A stretch of 64,000 nucleotides of DNA from Rarobacter incanus (GCF_006715765.1 NZ_VFNV01000001.1:62001-126000), one strand, 5' to 3'. Shown: positions 30,701 to 38,790, counted from the first letter of the stretch. Notes: generated from the sequence alone by a model not told the origin. A program made the numbers and translations.

Positions 30701-31697
30701 CGACGGCGAAGCCGGTTGGTACACCACGACACCCACCGTTACCGTGACGCCCGCCGCACTAACTACGGCGCAGATTCGGTTCAACGGTGGCACGTGGCAG
30801 GCGGCCGAAGGCGCCGTTGCTGTACCCGACGGCGAAGACGTCAATGTCGAGGTGCGGGCCGTCGATGCGGGCGGATCGGTCGGTGCCGTGACGACCGTCG
30901 CCACACTCGATGTCGACGCGACCGCGCCGACCCTGAGCACAGATGTAACGAACGACGGCGTCACCGCGACCGTGGTAGCGAATGCCACCGATGCGTCGTC
31001 GGGGATCGCCGCGATCGAATACCGACTGCCAGGATCCAACACGTGGGTTGCGGAATCGGCCGGTGTGCGCCTCGCGCTGAAGACAACCAAACAGAAAGTC
31101 GAAATCCGCGCTATTGATGTCGCGGGCAACGTCTCGCAGGTGTTCACGGTCGCCGTTCCCTTGGCGTCAAAGAACCCGGCGGCCAGTGGATCGGTCTCGG
31201 TGGTTGGCATTGTTGCAGTCGGCTCCCAGGTTGTCGCTTACGCCAAGAATTGGGGCTCCGGCACATCGCTGCGCTACCAGTGGTACGCGGACGGAAAGGC
31301 GATTGCTGGTGCCACCGGCGACGTGCTGACCATCGCCGCAGCCCACCAGGGCAAGCAACTTAGCGTCACGGTGACCGGCACTGCCGGCGACATGGCGGCC
31401 GTTACTAAGACCGCCAAGGCGAGCGCCTGGAAGATCAGCGCGGGCACTGTGAAGATCACGGGCAAGCGCAGGGCGGGCGCGAAGCTCAAGGCGGTCGTCA
31501 AGGACTTCGATCCGGCAAAGGTTACGTACACCTATCGCTGGTACGCGGGCGGAAAGGCGATCAAGAAGGCGACCAAGAAGACCTTCAAGGTCAAGAAGGC
31601 CCAACGCGGCAAGAAGATCATCGTCAAGGTGACCGCGAAGCGGGCCGGGTTCGCCTCGGTCACCAAGAAGTCGAAGGCCGTGAAGATCAAGAAGTAG
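27738..31697 (+). CDS. Large secreted six-hairpin glycosidase with surface-binding repeats
   Basis: 1319 residues from ATG 27738 (AAAGGAGAG upstream). Signal peptide 1-34, cleavage after AQA. Residues ~80-540 look like an (alpha/alpha)6 six-hairpin glycosidase: TYIWTRDLSYASDLG (Asp162), ETSFLDWRQQTYPDW (Asp289), SVIWPQQQFDGSYHNDGSWPF in pieces, and YQTWSVAGFHGMFQDV. I cannot assign a GH family. Residues ~715-865 resemble a galactose-binding-like carbohydrate module. Ig-like domains follow. Two YxWYADGKAI repeats form the C-terminus, the last extremely Lys-rich (ends AVKIKK), probably for wall binding; no LPXTG is present. It is paired with a GH97 enzyme downstream, so alpha-glucan or similar oligosaccharide degradation is likely. 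Confidence 0.75.
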   Translation: MHRRTRERTVALGAGIAVAFGGLATSVAAPAAQAHEVSSAAACQSSPKTGQYSDGVETATVKILATDPVTCLRTYSLSSDRSSAQTFTESADDPIVRTGSTVLDGLYAFALHEEKLLRKDSITTDNYNGGQTISCNPSDVDESEQVGCYITGKNWTYIWTRDLSYASDLGMASIDPIRMRNTLEFKLSERRTDGFKRSGESVTTPFADATGSDLQIIQDTGTGGSYPNSTDRVSWALGAEELLKWLPQEQREAFAAKSLEAVKNTIDHDRQVVFNTSTGLYTGETSFLDWRQQTYPDWTGSDVIDITDSQSLSTNITHWYAIDLVAKLSQAAGNEADATKYRGWADTLAQTIRDRFWLAERGQFSAVVGTTLNPVADDRYDALATSFAVLSGIATQEQAAQAIANYPQTFTGPSVIWPQQQFDGSYHNDGSWPFVTVYMLRAAAAVANDTAATRQFESMLRTPAIFGSNYENMNITTTETNTRLNSKYQTWSVAGFHGMFQDVLFGVHAQDDGLKVNPFVTAQIRDKYFADSDSITMSNIIYLGKKVTIKVDLPESAATAGAYAVTGLEVDGATVAVDSTIAAGDLSDDSTIEVSLGDAKASKSAAPITDTKDDEALYGPKTPSASVSVAESGSLQLTVGLAGEKQNALGMDIVRDGKVIARGLDASTQWVDQTSNGKEQNSYCYVVRTYYKSSGNASQDSKPACYWGPENDRVITVDAADFTNVTTGAVAADTTSTKWGGDHYYDFGNDLADEVTAQVTPTVSGDYLLRANYAKGGDLRNGVDSGIKRVSVTEDGSDTAVSTGFFMMPRTDGWSNKRDSTFVKAHLEAGKTYNIKVYQDALSVNMSYFEANRWHNEQTGGASNVMDIFSVSASLKTADEAPALEATDGGSQTFIEQGSAALVKVQLAGTEAAAAASKAVTVTSQDGTEANLDVTKDEGADTYTAAGSIVLGAVGRQTLTVKVDGQPVLTLPVTVRALPTAVVAPTDPDGEAGWYTTTPTVTVTPAALTTAQIRFNGGTWQAAEGAVAVPDGEDVNVEVRAVDAGGSVGAVTTVATLDVDATAPTLSTDVTNDGVTATVVANATDASSGIAAIEYRLPGSNTWVAESAGVRLALKTTKQKVEIRAIDVAGNVSQVFTVAVPLASKNPAASGSVSVVGIVAVGSQVVAYAKNWGSGTSLRYQWYADGKAIAGATGDVLTIAAAHQGKQLSVTVTGTAGDMAAVTKTAKASAWKISAGTVKITGKRRAGAKLKAVVKDFDPAKVTYTYRWYAGGKAIKKATKKTFKVKKAQRGKKIIVKVTAKRAGFASVTKKSKAVKIKK

Positions 31698-31706
31698 CCG
31701 GGGGCA

Positions 31707-31738
31707 GGTGGTGCGGTGCCGAAGGGCGCCGCACCACC
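31707..31738 (+). terminator. Hairpin between the two glycosidase genes
   Basis: 13-bp stem GGTGGTGCGGTGC/GCGCCGCACCACC (one G-U pair) 10 bp after the stop. It may attenuate rather than end transcription, since only 87 bp separate the genes and no clear second promoter is seen. Confidence 0.55.
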
Positions 31739-31784
31739 CCTCCACCTCGAAATATCAGTGTAGGCGTAAAGGAGCGCAACCATA

Positions 31785-34700
31785 ATGCAGGGAAGAAGAG
31801 ACTCCCGGGTCGTCAGATCCGGTGCGAGTCGCGGGCTATTCGCCATTGCGGCCGCAGCGTGCGTAGCAGTGACACCGTTGTTGGCGGTGGGAGCGGGCGT
31901 GGCCTACGCGGACCCCGCGCCGGTGACTGTTCCCGGCGAAGCGACCACATCACCCGACGGAAAAACCGCGCTGGGGGTAACGGTCGATGATGACGGCAAC
32001 CTCTACTACGAGGTGGTCGCCCGCGGAGAAAAGCTGGTAAAGAAATCCCAGCTTGGGCTGGACCTATCCGACGTTGGTGTTCTGGGCGATAACTCGGAAG
32101 TGACCGCCGTGAGCGATCCGACGACAACGGACGAAACGTGGGAATCGTACGCAGGCACCGACAAGGAGGTGCGGAACTACTACACGGAGCGGACGTATTC
32201 CGTAACCGATGACGGGATCAACTTCCAGGTCATCGTGCGGGCATACGACGATGGCGTTGCCTTCCGCTACAAGGTGCCGAACCAGACGGGGCTCAGCGAA
32301 CTGAAGATTAAGGACGAGGTCACCCAGTTCCAATTGGAGGGTAACCCCACGGCGTGGTGGACCGGCCAGAACTTCAACTCCGACGAGGGCGAGTGGAAGT
32401 CCACGAGCTACGCCGAGATGGGCAGCGCGAACGCGCCCGCGACATTCAAGTTCGCCGATGGTGACAACTTCCTGTCGATTCACGAAGCAGACCTCGATAA
32501 CTACTCCGCGATGACGCTGAAGAAGGAAGATGGCCACCTGCGCGTGGAACTCGTCCCTTCCCTGACTCGCACCGAGGCCGTCATTCGCGACACCGCGGCG
32601 ATGGCCGACGCGACGCCATGGCGGTCGCTGACGATTGCGTCGTCGGCAGCCGGCCTAGCCAATTCGCACCTGCTCGAGAACCTGAACCCGGCCCCGGACG
32701 AGGACCTCTATGCGGATGCCGAGTCCTGGGTCAAGGGTGCCACCTACGTTGGCGTTTGGTGGGAGCTGCAACAAGACCAGGCATCCTGGGAAGAGGGGAG
32801 CAAGCACGGCGCAACGACGGCCCGCGTCAAGCAATACATCGACCTGGCCGCCGCCAACGGAATCCAAGGCGTGCTTGCCGAAGGCTGGAACAAGGGATGG
32901 AATTCCAAGGAGTGGAAGCAACAGACCTATTACGTGACGGCCGATGACTTCGACGTCGACGAAGTGACGGCCTACGCCGCATCCAAGGGCGTGCAGTTCA
33001 TTGCGCACGCCGAAACGGGGGGTAACCCCTGGCGCTTCGAACAGCAGATTAAGGGCGAGCTGGGACCGGAAAAGGAAGTCGGCAGCGACACGATTCTGCC
33101 GGGTCAAAACGGCAAGCCGCTGTTCGAGCAGTACAAGGAGTGGGGAATCCACTACGTGAAGACCGGCTACGTGGGCGACACCCCCAACATCCCCTCGAAA
33201 CAGGACGCGCTTTCCGACGATTTCGATCCCAACAACTACACCGCGGCCCACAACCGATACGACCAAGATATGGTCAACCACTACCGGTATGTTCTCAAGG
33301 AGGCAGCGAAGTACCAGGTCAACATTAACTGCCACGAGTGCGTGCACGGCACCGGCGAGACACGGACTTTCCCCAACGCGGTGGCCCGCGAGGCCGTGCG
33401 CGGGCAGGAATATGACGCCTTCACAGGCACAGGGAACAGCCCCGAACACACGCTGATTCTGCCGTTCACGCGGGGGTTGACCGCACCCATGGACTACACC
33501 CCTGGCGTCATGGACGTCTTGAACAACAAGCGCGACAGCTCCTGGCGTGTACACACCACCGCCGCGAAGCAGCTGGCCATGACCGTGAACTATCACTCGG
33601 GTGTCACGATGGCTGCAGACATTCTGGAGAATTTCAAGGTCAATAAGGGAATCACCTGGTACAACGGGTTTCCATCGCAGTGGGACGAATCGCGGGTGCT
33701 GCAGGCGGAAATTGGCGATTACATGATCACTGCGCGCCGCAACGGCACCGGTTGGTGGGTCGGGGCGATGAACGGCGAAAGCCCCAGGAACTTGACCTAT
33801 TCGCTTGACTTCCTCGGGAGCGGGGAATTCGTTGCGGACGTGTTCGAGGACCCGGCGTCAACGACCTACACCGAGAACCCGTCCGCGCTTTCGATCAAGT
33901 CATACCGCGTCACGAGCGCCACGCAACTGGTCGCCTCGCTCCCGAAGTCCGGCGGGCAGGCTGCGCGCATCCGCCCGGCCACGGCCGCGGACGCGACGCT
34001 GCCGCAGTACGTGTCGCCTCTCGCGCAGGTCACGTCCATTGCTGCCCCGTCCAGCATCGCCGCCGGTGACATTGTCAATGTCAGCGCGGTGGTGACGAAC
34101 CCGGGGACGGGCGTTGCTTCGTACGAGGCCGTGTTGAAGGTCAACGGAAAAGAAGCCGCCTCCAAGACCGTGCGTGTTGCGGGTGGCGACAGCGAAACCG
34201 TTACCTTCCAGCAGCGTATTCTCGCGGCCGGAACGGTCCAATTCGCGATCGGCGACAAGTCGGTCAGCGTGGTTGCGGGCAGTGCCGTGGCCGCACCGAC
34301 CGGACTTCGCCTGGTCTCGGTCGGCACCAGCAAGCTGACGTTCGAATGGGATGGCGTCGACGGCGCCAGCTACGAAATCTATCGGCGATCGGATCAGGGA
34401 ACGTATCCCACGACGCCCATGGCAACCGTTGCCGCGGGAACCACCTCCTTTACGGACATCATCAGGTCGAACGGAAACACCTACGTGATCAGGGCGGTTA
34501 AGGACGGGGTGCGTTCGGCCGCCTCCGCCGAGCTGAGCCAGCACGGTGCGGTCGTCGCGTCGTTTACCGATCCTGCCGGTGATGACAACGGTCCGGGCAC
34601 CTACACCTATCCGACGAACGGAACGTTTGTCGCGGGTGCGTACGACATCACGGGAGTCACCATCGCTGATACGGGGAATGCCTACACCTTCGTGACCAAG

Positions 34701-36209
34701 ATTCGCGGCGAAGTGACGAACCCGTGGGGCGGCGATGCGATCACGCTGCAGAACATTCACTTCTACCTCGGAGAAGGGGACGCAGAGCCCACGACTCCGG
34801 CTCTCGCCGGGACCAATCTCTACACGACGAACACCTGGCAGAAGGTCATTGTCGTTGACGGTCGCGGCGCGGCGGGAATCTACGGCACCGACGGAAACAA
34901 GACGGCGGACGTGTCCTTGGGCGCGAGCGCCACCGATCACACGATCAGCGTCACCGTGGCGAAGTCCGACCTGCCCGCGGGCTACGACGCGGCAACGGGC
35001 AAGATCGCGGTCGCCATGTTCTCTGACGCCGATTGGGGAGAAGGGATCAACCGGATTCGACCCGTGTACGACATGACTTTGGCCTGCAACAGTGGGTGGA
35101 TCCCCGAGTGGCGTCCGGGCGGCGGTGCTGGCTGCATGGACGATTCGCTTCCGGCGAAGGACACCGACACGTCCGACGGCAACGCGTTCGACATTCTGGT
35201 TCCGGCCGGCCAAACCCAGGCGGCGGCACTGGCGTGGACAGGCGATGCGACCCCGACGCTCCCGTTCGTGGAGCCTGCTGCCCCCGAACAGCCCACTGTG
35301 GCCGGCTTGCTGGCAAATGGCACAGCGTCCAGTGCGAAGCCTGGAGCAACGGTCGATTCCGTTCTCGGTGTGTCGGCGCTTGCGGCTTCGGGTGCGCCGA
35401 TCGAGGGCACCGCGGTCACTTTCACGATCGAAGGCCCCGGGTCATTCGCGGGGGGCGCGAAGATTGTCGTGGTGGAGACGAATAGCGCCGGGTATGCCGC
35501 AGTTCCCGAAATCACCGCGGGGACAACCGCGGGGACGATTGTCGTGACTGCGACGGTTGGCGATTCGACGGCCGTTGTGTCGTCCATCACCATTGAGGAT
35601 GAACCCGCCACCGAACCTGTCGTAACCGTGGCCGCGCCCGTCTTCTCAAGCTCCGTGCAGACATACGGCTCCATATCTGCCACAGTGACGGCAACGGTGC
35701 AGGGCGCTGCAGCGGGCGTCGTGACGTTCACCGCAGGCGGGACCAAGCTGGGCACGGCGACCGTTCAGGCGAATGGGTCTGGTGGCAAGGCCACCTTGAC
35801 GCTCCCGAAGAAGCTCGCGGCGGGCACATACACCAACGTGATCGCAACCCTGGTTGACTCTCGTGGCGAGGTCGCTGTTTCCAAGGCCGGGCTGCCAATC
35901 ACGATCCTGAAGGCCAAGGCCAAGAAGGTGACCGTCAAGGCGAAGCGGTACAAGAAGGGCAAGAAGGTCAAGGTGACCGTCAAGGTCTCGAAGGTACCCG
36001 CCGGAGTGGGCGCCGTTGGCAAGGTCCGCCTCTACGTTGGCAAGAAGGCCGTGAAGACCGCGCGCCTGAAGAATGGCAAGGTCACGGTCAAGCTGGCCAA
36101 GAAGTATTCGTCGAAGAAGAAACTCAAGCTCAGGGCTAAGTTCATTGCGGCGGATGCGAAGAACGTGGCATCGTCGAAGTCAGCGCGAGTCACAGTGAAG
36201 CGAAAGTAG
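31785..36209 (+). CDS. Secreted GH97 alpha-glucoside hydrolase, inverting type, multidomain
   Basis: 1474 residues; AAAGGAGCG upstream. Signal peptide 1-42, cleavage AYA-D. GH97 N-terminal beta-sandwich (SPDGKTALGVTVDDDGNLYY...), catalytic barrel from ~290 (GVWWELQ, GIQGVLAEGWNKGW), KTGYVGD (459-465), CHECVHGTGETRTFPN (Glu518) and RGQEYDAF (Glu542), then a C-terminal beta domain. The inverting SusB-like subgroup has Gly in KTGY where retaining members carry the nucleophile Asp, so inversion is inferred. Next come a CARDB-like domain (~745-832), FN3 (~835-920) and a glucodextranase-C-like module (~925-1145, DPAGDDNGPGTYTYP). Ig-like repeats and a Lys-rich end (VTVKRK) follow. It probably cleaves alpha-glucosides at the cell surface. 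Confidence 0.88.
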   Translation: MQGRRDSRVVRSGASRGLFAIAAAACVAVTPLLAVGAGVAYADPAPVTVPGEATTSPDGKTALGVTVDDDGNLYYEVVARGEKLVKKSQLGLDLSDVGVLGDNSEVTAVSDPTTTDETWESYAGTDKEVRNYYTERTYSVTDDGINFQVIVRAYDDGVAFRYKVPNQTGLSELKIKDEVTQFQLEGNPTAWWTGQNFNSDEGEWKSTSYAEMGSANAPATFKFADGDNFLSIHEADLDNYSAMTLKKEDGHLRVELVPSLTRTEAVIRDTAAMADATPWRSLTIASSAAGLANSHLLENLNPAPDEDLYADAESWVKGATYVGVWWELQQDQASWEEGSKHGATTARVKQYIDLAAANGIQGVLAEGWNKGWNSKEWKQQTYYVTADDFDVDEVTAYAASKGVQFIAHAETGGNPWRFEQQIKGELGPEKEVGSDTILPGQNGKPLFEQYKEWGIHYVKTGYVGDTPNIPSKQDALSDDFDPNNYTAAHNRYDQDMVNHYRYVLKEAAKYQVNINCHECVHGTGETRTFPNAVAREAVRGQEYDAFTGTGNSPEHTLILPFTRGLTAPMDYTPGVMDVLNNKRDSSWRVHTTAAKQLAMTVNYHSGVTMAADILENFKVNKGITWYNGFPSQWDESRVLQAEIGDYMITARRNGTGWWVGAMNGESPRNLTYSLDFLGSGEFVADVFEDPASTTYTENPSALSIKSYRVTSATQLVASLPKSGGQAARIRPATAADATLPQYVSPLAQVTSIAAPSSIAAGDIVNVSAVVTNPGTGVASYEAVLKVNGKEAASKTVRVAGGDSETVTFQQRILAAGTVQFAIGDKSVSVVAGSAVAAPTGLRLVSVGTSKLTFEWDGVDGASYEIYRRSDQGTYPTTPMATVAAGTTSFTDIIRSNGNTYVIRAVKDGVRSAASAELSQHGAVVASFTDPAGDDNGPGTYTYPTNGTFVAGAYDITGVTIADTGNAYTFVTKIRGEVTNPWGGDAITLQNIHFYLGEGDAEPTTPALAGTNLYTTNTWQKVIVVDGRGAAGIYGTDGNKTADVSLGASATDHTISVTVAKSDLPAGYDAATGKIAVAMFSDADWGEGINRIRPVYDMTLACNSGWIPEWRPGGGAGCMDDSLPAKDTDTSDGNAFDILVPAGQTQAAALAWTGDATPTLPFVEPAAPEQPTVAGLLANGTASSAKPGATVDSVLGVSALAASGAPIEGTAVTFTIEGPGSFAGGAKIVVVETNSAGYAAVPEITAGTTAGTIVVTATVGDSTAVVSSITIEDEPATEPVVTVAAPVFSSSVQTYGSISATVTATVQGAAAGVVTFTAGGTKLGTATVQANGSGGKATLTLPKKLAAGTYTNVIATLVDSRGEVAVSKAGLPITILKAKAKKVTVKAKRYKKGKKVKVTVKVSKVPAGVGAVGKVRLYVGKKAVKTARLKNGKVTVKLAKKYSSKKKLKLRAKFIAADAKNVASSKSARVTVKRK

Positions 36210-36223
36210 ACCGTCGCTGCACG

Positions 36224-36263
36224 AGCGGGGTGGGAGTCACCGGTTGGTGGCTCCCACCCCGCT
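36224..36263 (+). terminator. Terminator after the GH97 gene
   Basis: 18-bp stem AGCGGGGTGGGAGTCACC/GGTGGCTCCCACCCCGCT (one G-U pair) with a GGTT loop. Its right arm runs into the first unit of the tandem array at 36261. Confidence 0.75.
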
Positions 36264-36480
36264 TGCGTTGGTCGAGTTGCCCGCTTGCGTTGGTCGAGTT
36301 GCCCGCTTGCGTTGGTCGAGTTGCCCGCTTGCGTTGGTCGAGTTGCCCGCTTGCGTTGGTCGAGTTGCCCGCTTGCGTTGGTCGAGTTGCCCGCTTGCGT
36401 TGGTCGAGTTGCCCGCTTGCGTTGGTCGAGTTGCCCGCTTGCGTTGGTCGAGTTGCCCGCTTGCGTTGGTCGAGTTGCCC
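36261..36480 (+). repeat. Tandem array: ten perfect 22-bp units
   Basis: 220 bp made of exactly ten identical, head-to-tail 22-bp units starting GCTTGCGTTGG and ending TCGAGTTGCCC. There are no spacers, so it is not a CRISPR. The unit is the outer arm (GGTCGAGTTGCCC) of the adjacent palindrome at 36468-36502, so the array looks like amplification of one palindrome arm. It can be read in all frames on both strands, which produces spurious open frames. Such an array is prone to copy-number change. Confidence 0.97.
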
Positions 36481-36502
36481 GCGGAGCGGGCGTATCGAGA
36501 CC
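36468..36502 (+). repeat. REP-like palindrome 1
   Basis: Core hairpin GCCCGC-GGA-GCGGGC flanked by GGTCGAGTT on the left and GTATCGAGACC on the right. The left half overlaps the last 22-bp unit. Read on the minus strand it has the form GGTCTCGATAC-hairpin-AACTCGACC, matching palindrome 2 in layout but in opposite orientation. Confidence 0.75.
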
Positions 36503-36555
36503 ATGCGCCCAGTCGAGTGGCGTGAGTTGCACGCTTGCCGGGGCTATCTTGTCTT

Positions 36556-36589
36556 GATCTCGATATGCGCCTTCGGCGCACTCGATCGG
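36556..36589 (+). repeat. REP-like palindrome 2
   Basis: GATCTCGATA, then the core TGCGCC-TTC-GGCGCA, then CTCGATCGG. Same design as palindrome 1 (GRTCTCGATA-hairpin-CTCGAYC) but inverted, 53 bp away. Its CTCGATC arm runs into the second tandem array. Confidence 0.75.
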
Positions 36590-36595
36590 CGGGGG

Positions 36596-36704
36596 ATGGC
36601 GCATTCGATCGGTGGGGGATGGCGCATTCGATCGGTGGGGGATGGCGCATTCGATCGGTGGGGGATGGCGCATTCGATCGGTGGGGGATGGCGCATTCGA
36701 TCGG
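36596..36704 (+). repeat. Tandem array: five 23-bp units plus a degenerate copy
   Basis: Five units at exact 23-bp steps (36596, 36619, 36642, 36665, 36688). Each is ATGGCGCATTCGATCGG followed by a TGGGGG-type linker; the last linker is cut short. The segment GGCGCACTCGATCGGCGGGGG just before (36575-36595) is a diverged sixth copy derived from the right arm of palindrome 2. The array ends ~37 bp before the dapB -10 hexamer. Confidence 0.95.
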
Positions 36705-36740
36705 CGGCGTTGAGCCCGGCAACCACTAAGCAAGGATTGG

Positions 36741-36756
36741 TAGGGTTTTACCCGTG
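36741..36756 (+). promoter_or_regulatory. -10 element abutting the dapB start
   Basis: TAGGGT (36741-36746), seven bases, then GTG 36754. No Shine-Dalgarno sequence. Leaderless candidate lying just downstream of the tandem arrays. Confidence 0.6.
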
Positions 36757-37545
36757 AATGATCAACGCGTGAAAGAGCCACAAACGGACCCTGCCGGCAT
36801 TCGGGTGGCGGTGATCGGAGCGCGCGGTCGAATGGGATCGACTGTGTGCAAAGCGGTGGCGGATGCGCCCGACATGGCCCTCGTGGCGGAAATCGATCAG
36901 CACGATGACCTGGCGCGGACGCTCAGGGATTCTCGCGCCGACGTGGCGGTGGACTTTTCGGTGCCCTCCGCGACCGAGGCGAACGTGATGACAGCGATCG
37001 ACGCGGGAGTCCATATCGTCGTCGGCGCAACCGGCTGGGACGACGATTCGTTGGGACGCGTGGCCGCTCGGCTTCGGGAGGCGGCGAATGGCGCCGGCGT
37101 TTTGGTCGCCCCAAACTTCTCGTTGAGCGCCGTGTTGACGATGACATTTGCCGCCAAGGCCGCGCGATACTTCGAATCGGTCGAGATCATCGAACTCCAC
37201 CACCCCGCCAAGGTCGACGCCCCGTCAGGAACGGCCAAGCACACGGCTGCGGCAATCGCGAGGGCGCGCCGTGATGCCGGACGAGGCCCATCACCCGACG
37301 CCACCGAGTCGGGCTTCGAGGCGCGCGGCGCCGTGGTCGATGGCGTCCACGTCCACGCGGTTCGCCTGCGCGGGCTGGTCGCCCACGAGGAGGTCCTGCT
37401 CGGCAACCCCGGCGAGCAGTTGGTGATTCGCCAGGACTCTTTTGAGAGGACCTCGTTCATGCCAGGAGTGCTGCTGGGGATCAGGCAGATAGCCTCCCGG
37501 CCAGGCCTGACGGTGGGGCTGGAACACTTCTTGGATTTGGCCTGA
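36754..37545 (+). CDS. dapB: 4-hydroxy-tetrahydrodipicolinate reductase
   Basis: NAD(P)H-dependent step of lysine/diaminopimelate synthesis. 263 residues. Rossmann motif VAVIGARGRMGSTVC, VDFSVPSATEANV, VGATGW, PNFSLSAVLTM, catalytic region ELHHPAKVDAPSGTAKHTA and FERTSFMPGVLLGIR. GTG 36754 sits 7 bases after a -10 hexamer. The stop overlaps the next start (TGATG). Confidence 0.96.
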   Translation: MNDQRVKEPQTDPAGIRVAVIGARGRMGSTVCKAVADAPDMALVAEIDQHDDLARTLRDSRADVAVDFSVPSATEANVMTAIDAGVHIVVGATGWDDDSLGRVAARLREAANGAGVLVAPNFSLSAVLTMTFAAKAARYFESVEIIELHHPAKVDAPSGTAKHTAAAIARARRDAGRGPSPDATESGFEARGAVVDGVHVHAVRLRGLVAHEEVLLGNPGEQLVIRQDSFERTSFMPGVLLGIRQIASRPGLTVGLEHFLDLA

Positions 37546-38024
37546 TGCGCAAGTTGAAGGCGATTTTGCCCGCCGCATTCGTGACGGCGCTGCTGGCAAT
37601 CTACCTGTGGGCGGTTCAGGCGCGCGCCATGACTCTCATCCAGACCGGCAACTGGGCGGGGATAGGCATCGGCGTCGCGGCGCTGGCGTTGCCCGTCATC
37701 ATCGTCGTCTTCGTCGTGCGGGAGATCGTTTTGGCCATCGAAGTGCAACGGATGGCCGATCAACTTGCCGCCGCCGGCGAATTGCCGACCGACGACCTGC
37801 CGCGGTCCCCCGGCGGGCGTATCGATCGTGATGCTGCCGATGCGGCCTTCATCGCGGTGCGCGAACAGGTCGAGCGGGACCCGGACAACTGGAAATGCTG
37901 GTACCACCTGGCTTTTGCCTACGAGGCGGCCGGGGACAAGACGCGAGCACGTCAGACACTACGAAAGGCAGCCGGTATGTGGCGGGTCGCCAGGCGCGCC
38001 AGCGGCCGTTCGGGCGAAAAGTAG
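37545..38024 (+). CDS. Two-TM membrane protein with TPR-like tail
   Basis: 159 residues, coupled to dapB by a TGATG overlap. Two transmembrane helices (about residues 8-25 and 42-62), then a soluble part containing DPDNWKCWYHLAFAYEAAGDKTRARQTLRKAAGM, one TPR-like unit. Proteins like this follow dapB in several actinobacteria. The function is not known to me. Confidence 0.7.
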   Translation: MRKLKAILPAAFVTALLAIYLWAVQARAMTLIQTGNWAGIGIGVAALALPVIIVVFVVREIVLAIEVQRMADQLAAAGELPTDDLPRSPGGRIDRDAADAAFIAVREQVERDPDNWKCWYHLAFAYEAAGDKTRARQTLRKAAGMWRVARRASGRSGEK

Positions 38025-38098
38025 GGCATGCGCCCCCCGCGCAACACCGCACCGCTAGGGCCAACGGTGCGCCCGGAGGGCGGGGCTCGTCCCGGCTC

Positions 38099-38662
38099 TT
38101 AGTGCTTTGTCTGGGACATCTTGTCGATCAGCGCAAGCGCCAGCGCCGAGACAACAAACGTCAGGTGGATCAGGGTCTGCCACAGCATCGTTTCCGGCGA
38201 AATCCGGCCGCTATCGGATTCGATGAACGTTCGCAGCAGGTGAATGGACGAGATTCCCACGATGCTCATCGCCAGCTTCGTCTTGAGGACGTTCGCATTC
38301 ACGTGGCTGAGCCATTCCGGCTGGTCGGGGTGGTCCGCCAGGTTGATGCGCGAGACAAACGTCTCGTATCCGCCGATGATCACCATGATCAACAGATTTG
38401 AGATCATCACCACGTCCACCAGGCCCAATACCAGGAGCATGGTCGAAGATTCGTTGAGGGCCTCGCCGTGCCCGAAGGCGCCTTCGACCAGGTGCCACAG
38501 TTCCTTGAGGAACTGCCATACGTAGACGGCTTGGGCAACGATGAGGCCAAAGTAGAGGGGCGCTTGGAGCCAGCGAGAGGCAAAAATGGCCATGCCGATC
38601 GTCGATCGTTGGCGTGGTGTGGGCGAGGCCTGTGGCGTTGTGGTCGTTGTCGTTTCGGGCAT
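38099..38662 (-). CDS. UPF0114 (YqhA-like) membrane protein
   Basis: 187 residues from ATG 38662 with AGGAG 5 bases upstream on the minus strand. About four membrane helices. FASRWLQAPLYFGLIVAQAVY, LLVLGLVDVVMISNLLIMVIIGGYETFVSRI and LKTKLAMSIVGISSIHLLRTFI are characteristic of the UPF0114/TIGR00645 family. The function is unknown. The N-terminus is Thr-rich (MPETTTTTTP). It converges with the dapB unit and diverges from thyA. Confidence 0.85.
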   Translation of the reverse strand: MPETTTTTTPQASPTPRQRSTIGMAIFASRWLQAPLYFGLIVAQAVYVWQFLKELWHLVEGAFGHGEALNESSTMLLVLGLVDVVMISNLLIMVIIGGYETFVSRINLADHPDQPEWLSHVNANVLKTKLAMSIVGISSIHLLRTFIESDSGRISPETMLWQTLIHLTFVVSALALALIDKMSQTKH

Positions 38663-38790
38663 CAGAACTCCTAGCGTCGTCAAAGGGATCGACACATGGT
38701 ACCGGTCAAAAGACGGACATTCCTGAACGTATCCGGCGACGAAAGCGCGCCAGTGGTGCCGCTCACCGCCGCGACTTCGTCCCATGCCGA

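Noticed and set aside
36261-36480. Possible CRISPR array
   Set aside because: The 22-bp units are directly abutting with no unique spacers, and no cas genes are in the window.
36230-36781. Several overlapping open frames on both strands encoding repeated LALVELPACVGRV- or QRKRATRPTQAGNSTN-like peptides
   Set aside because: They are translations of the perfect 22- and 23-bp tandem arrays. They lack start-site signals and composition typical of genes, and they arise because these short units happen to lack stops in several frames.
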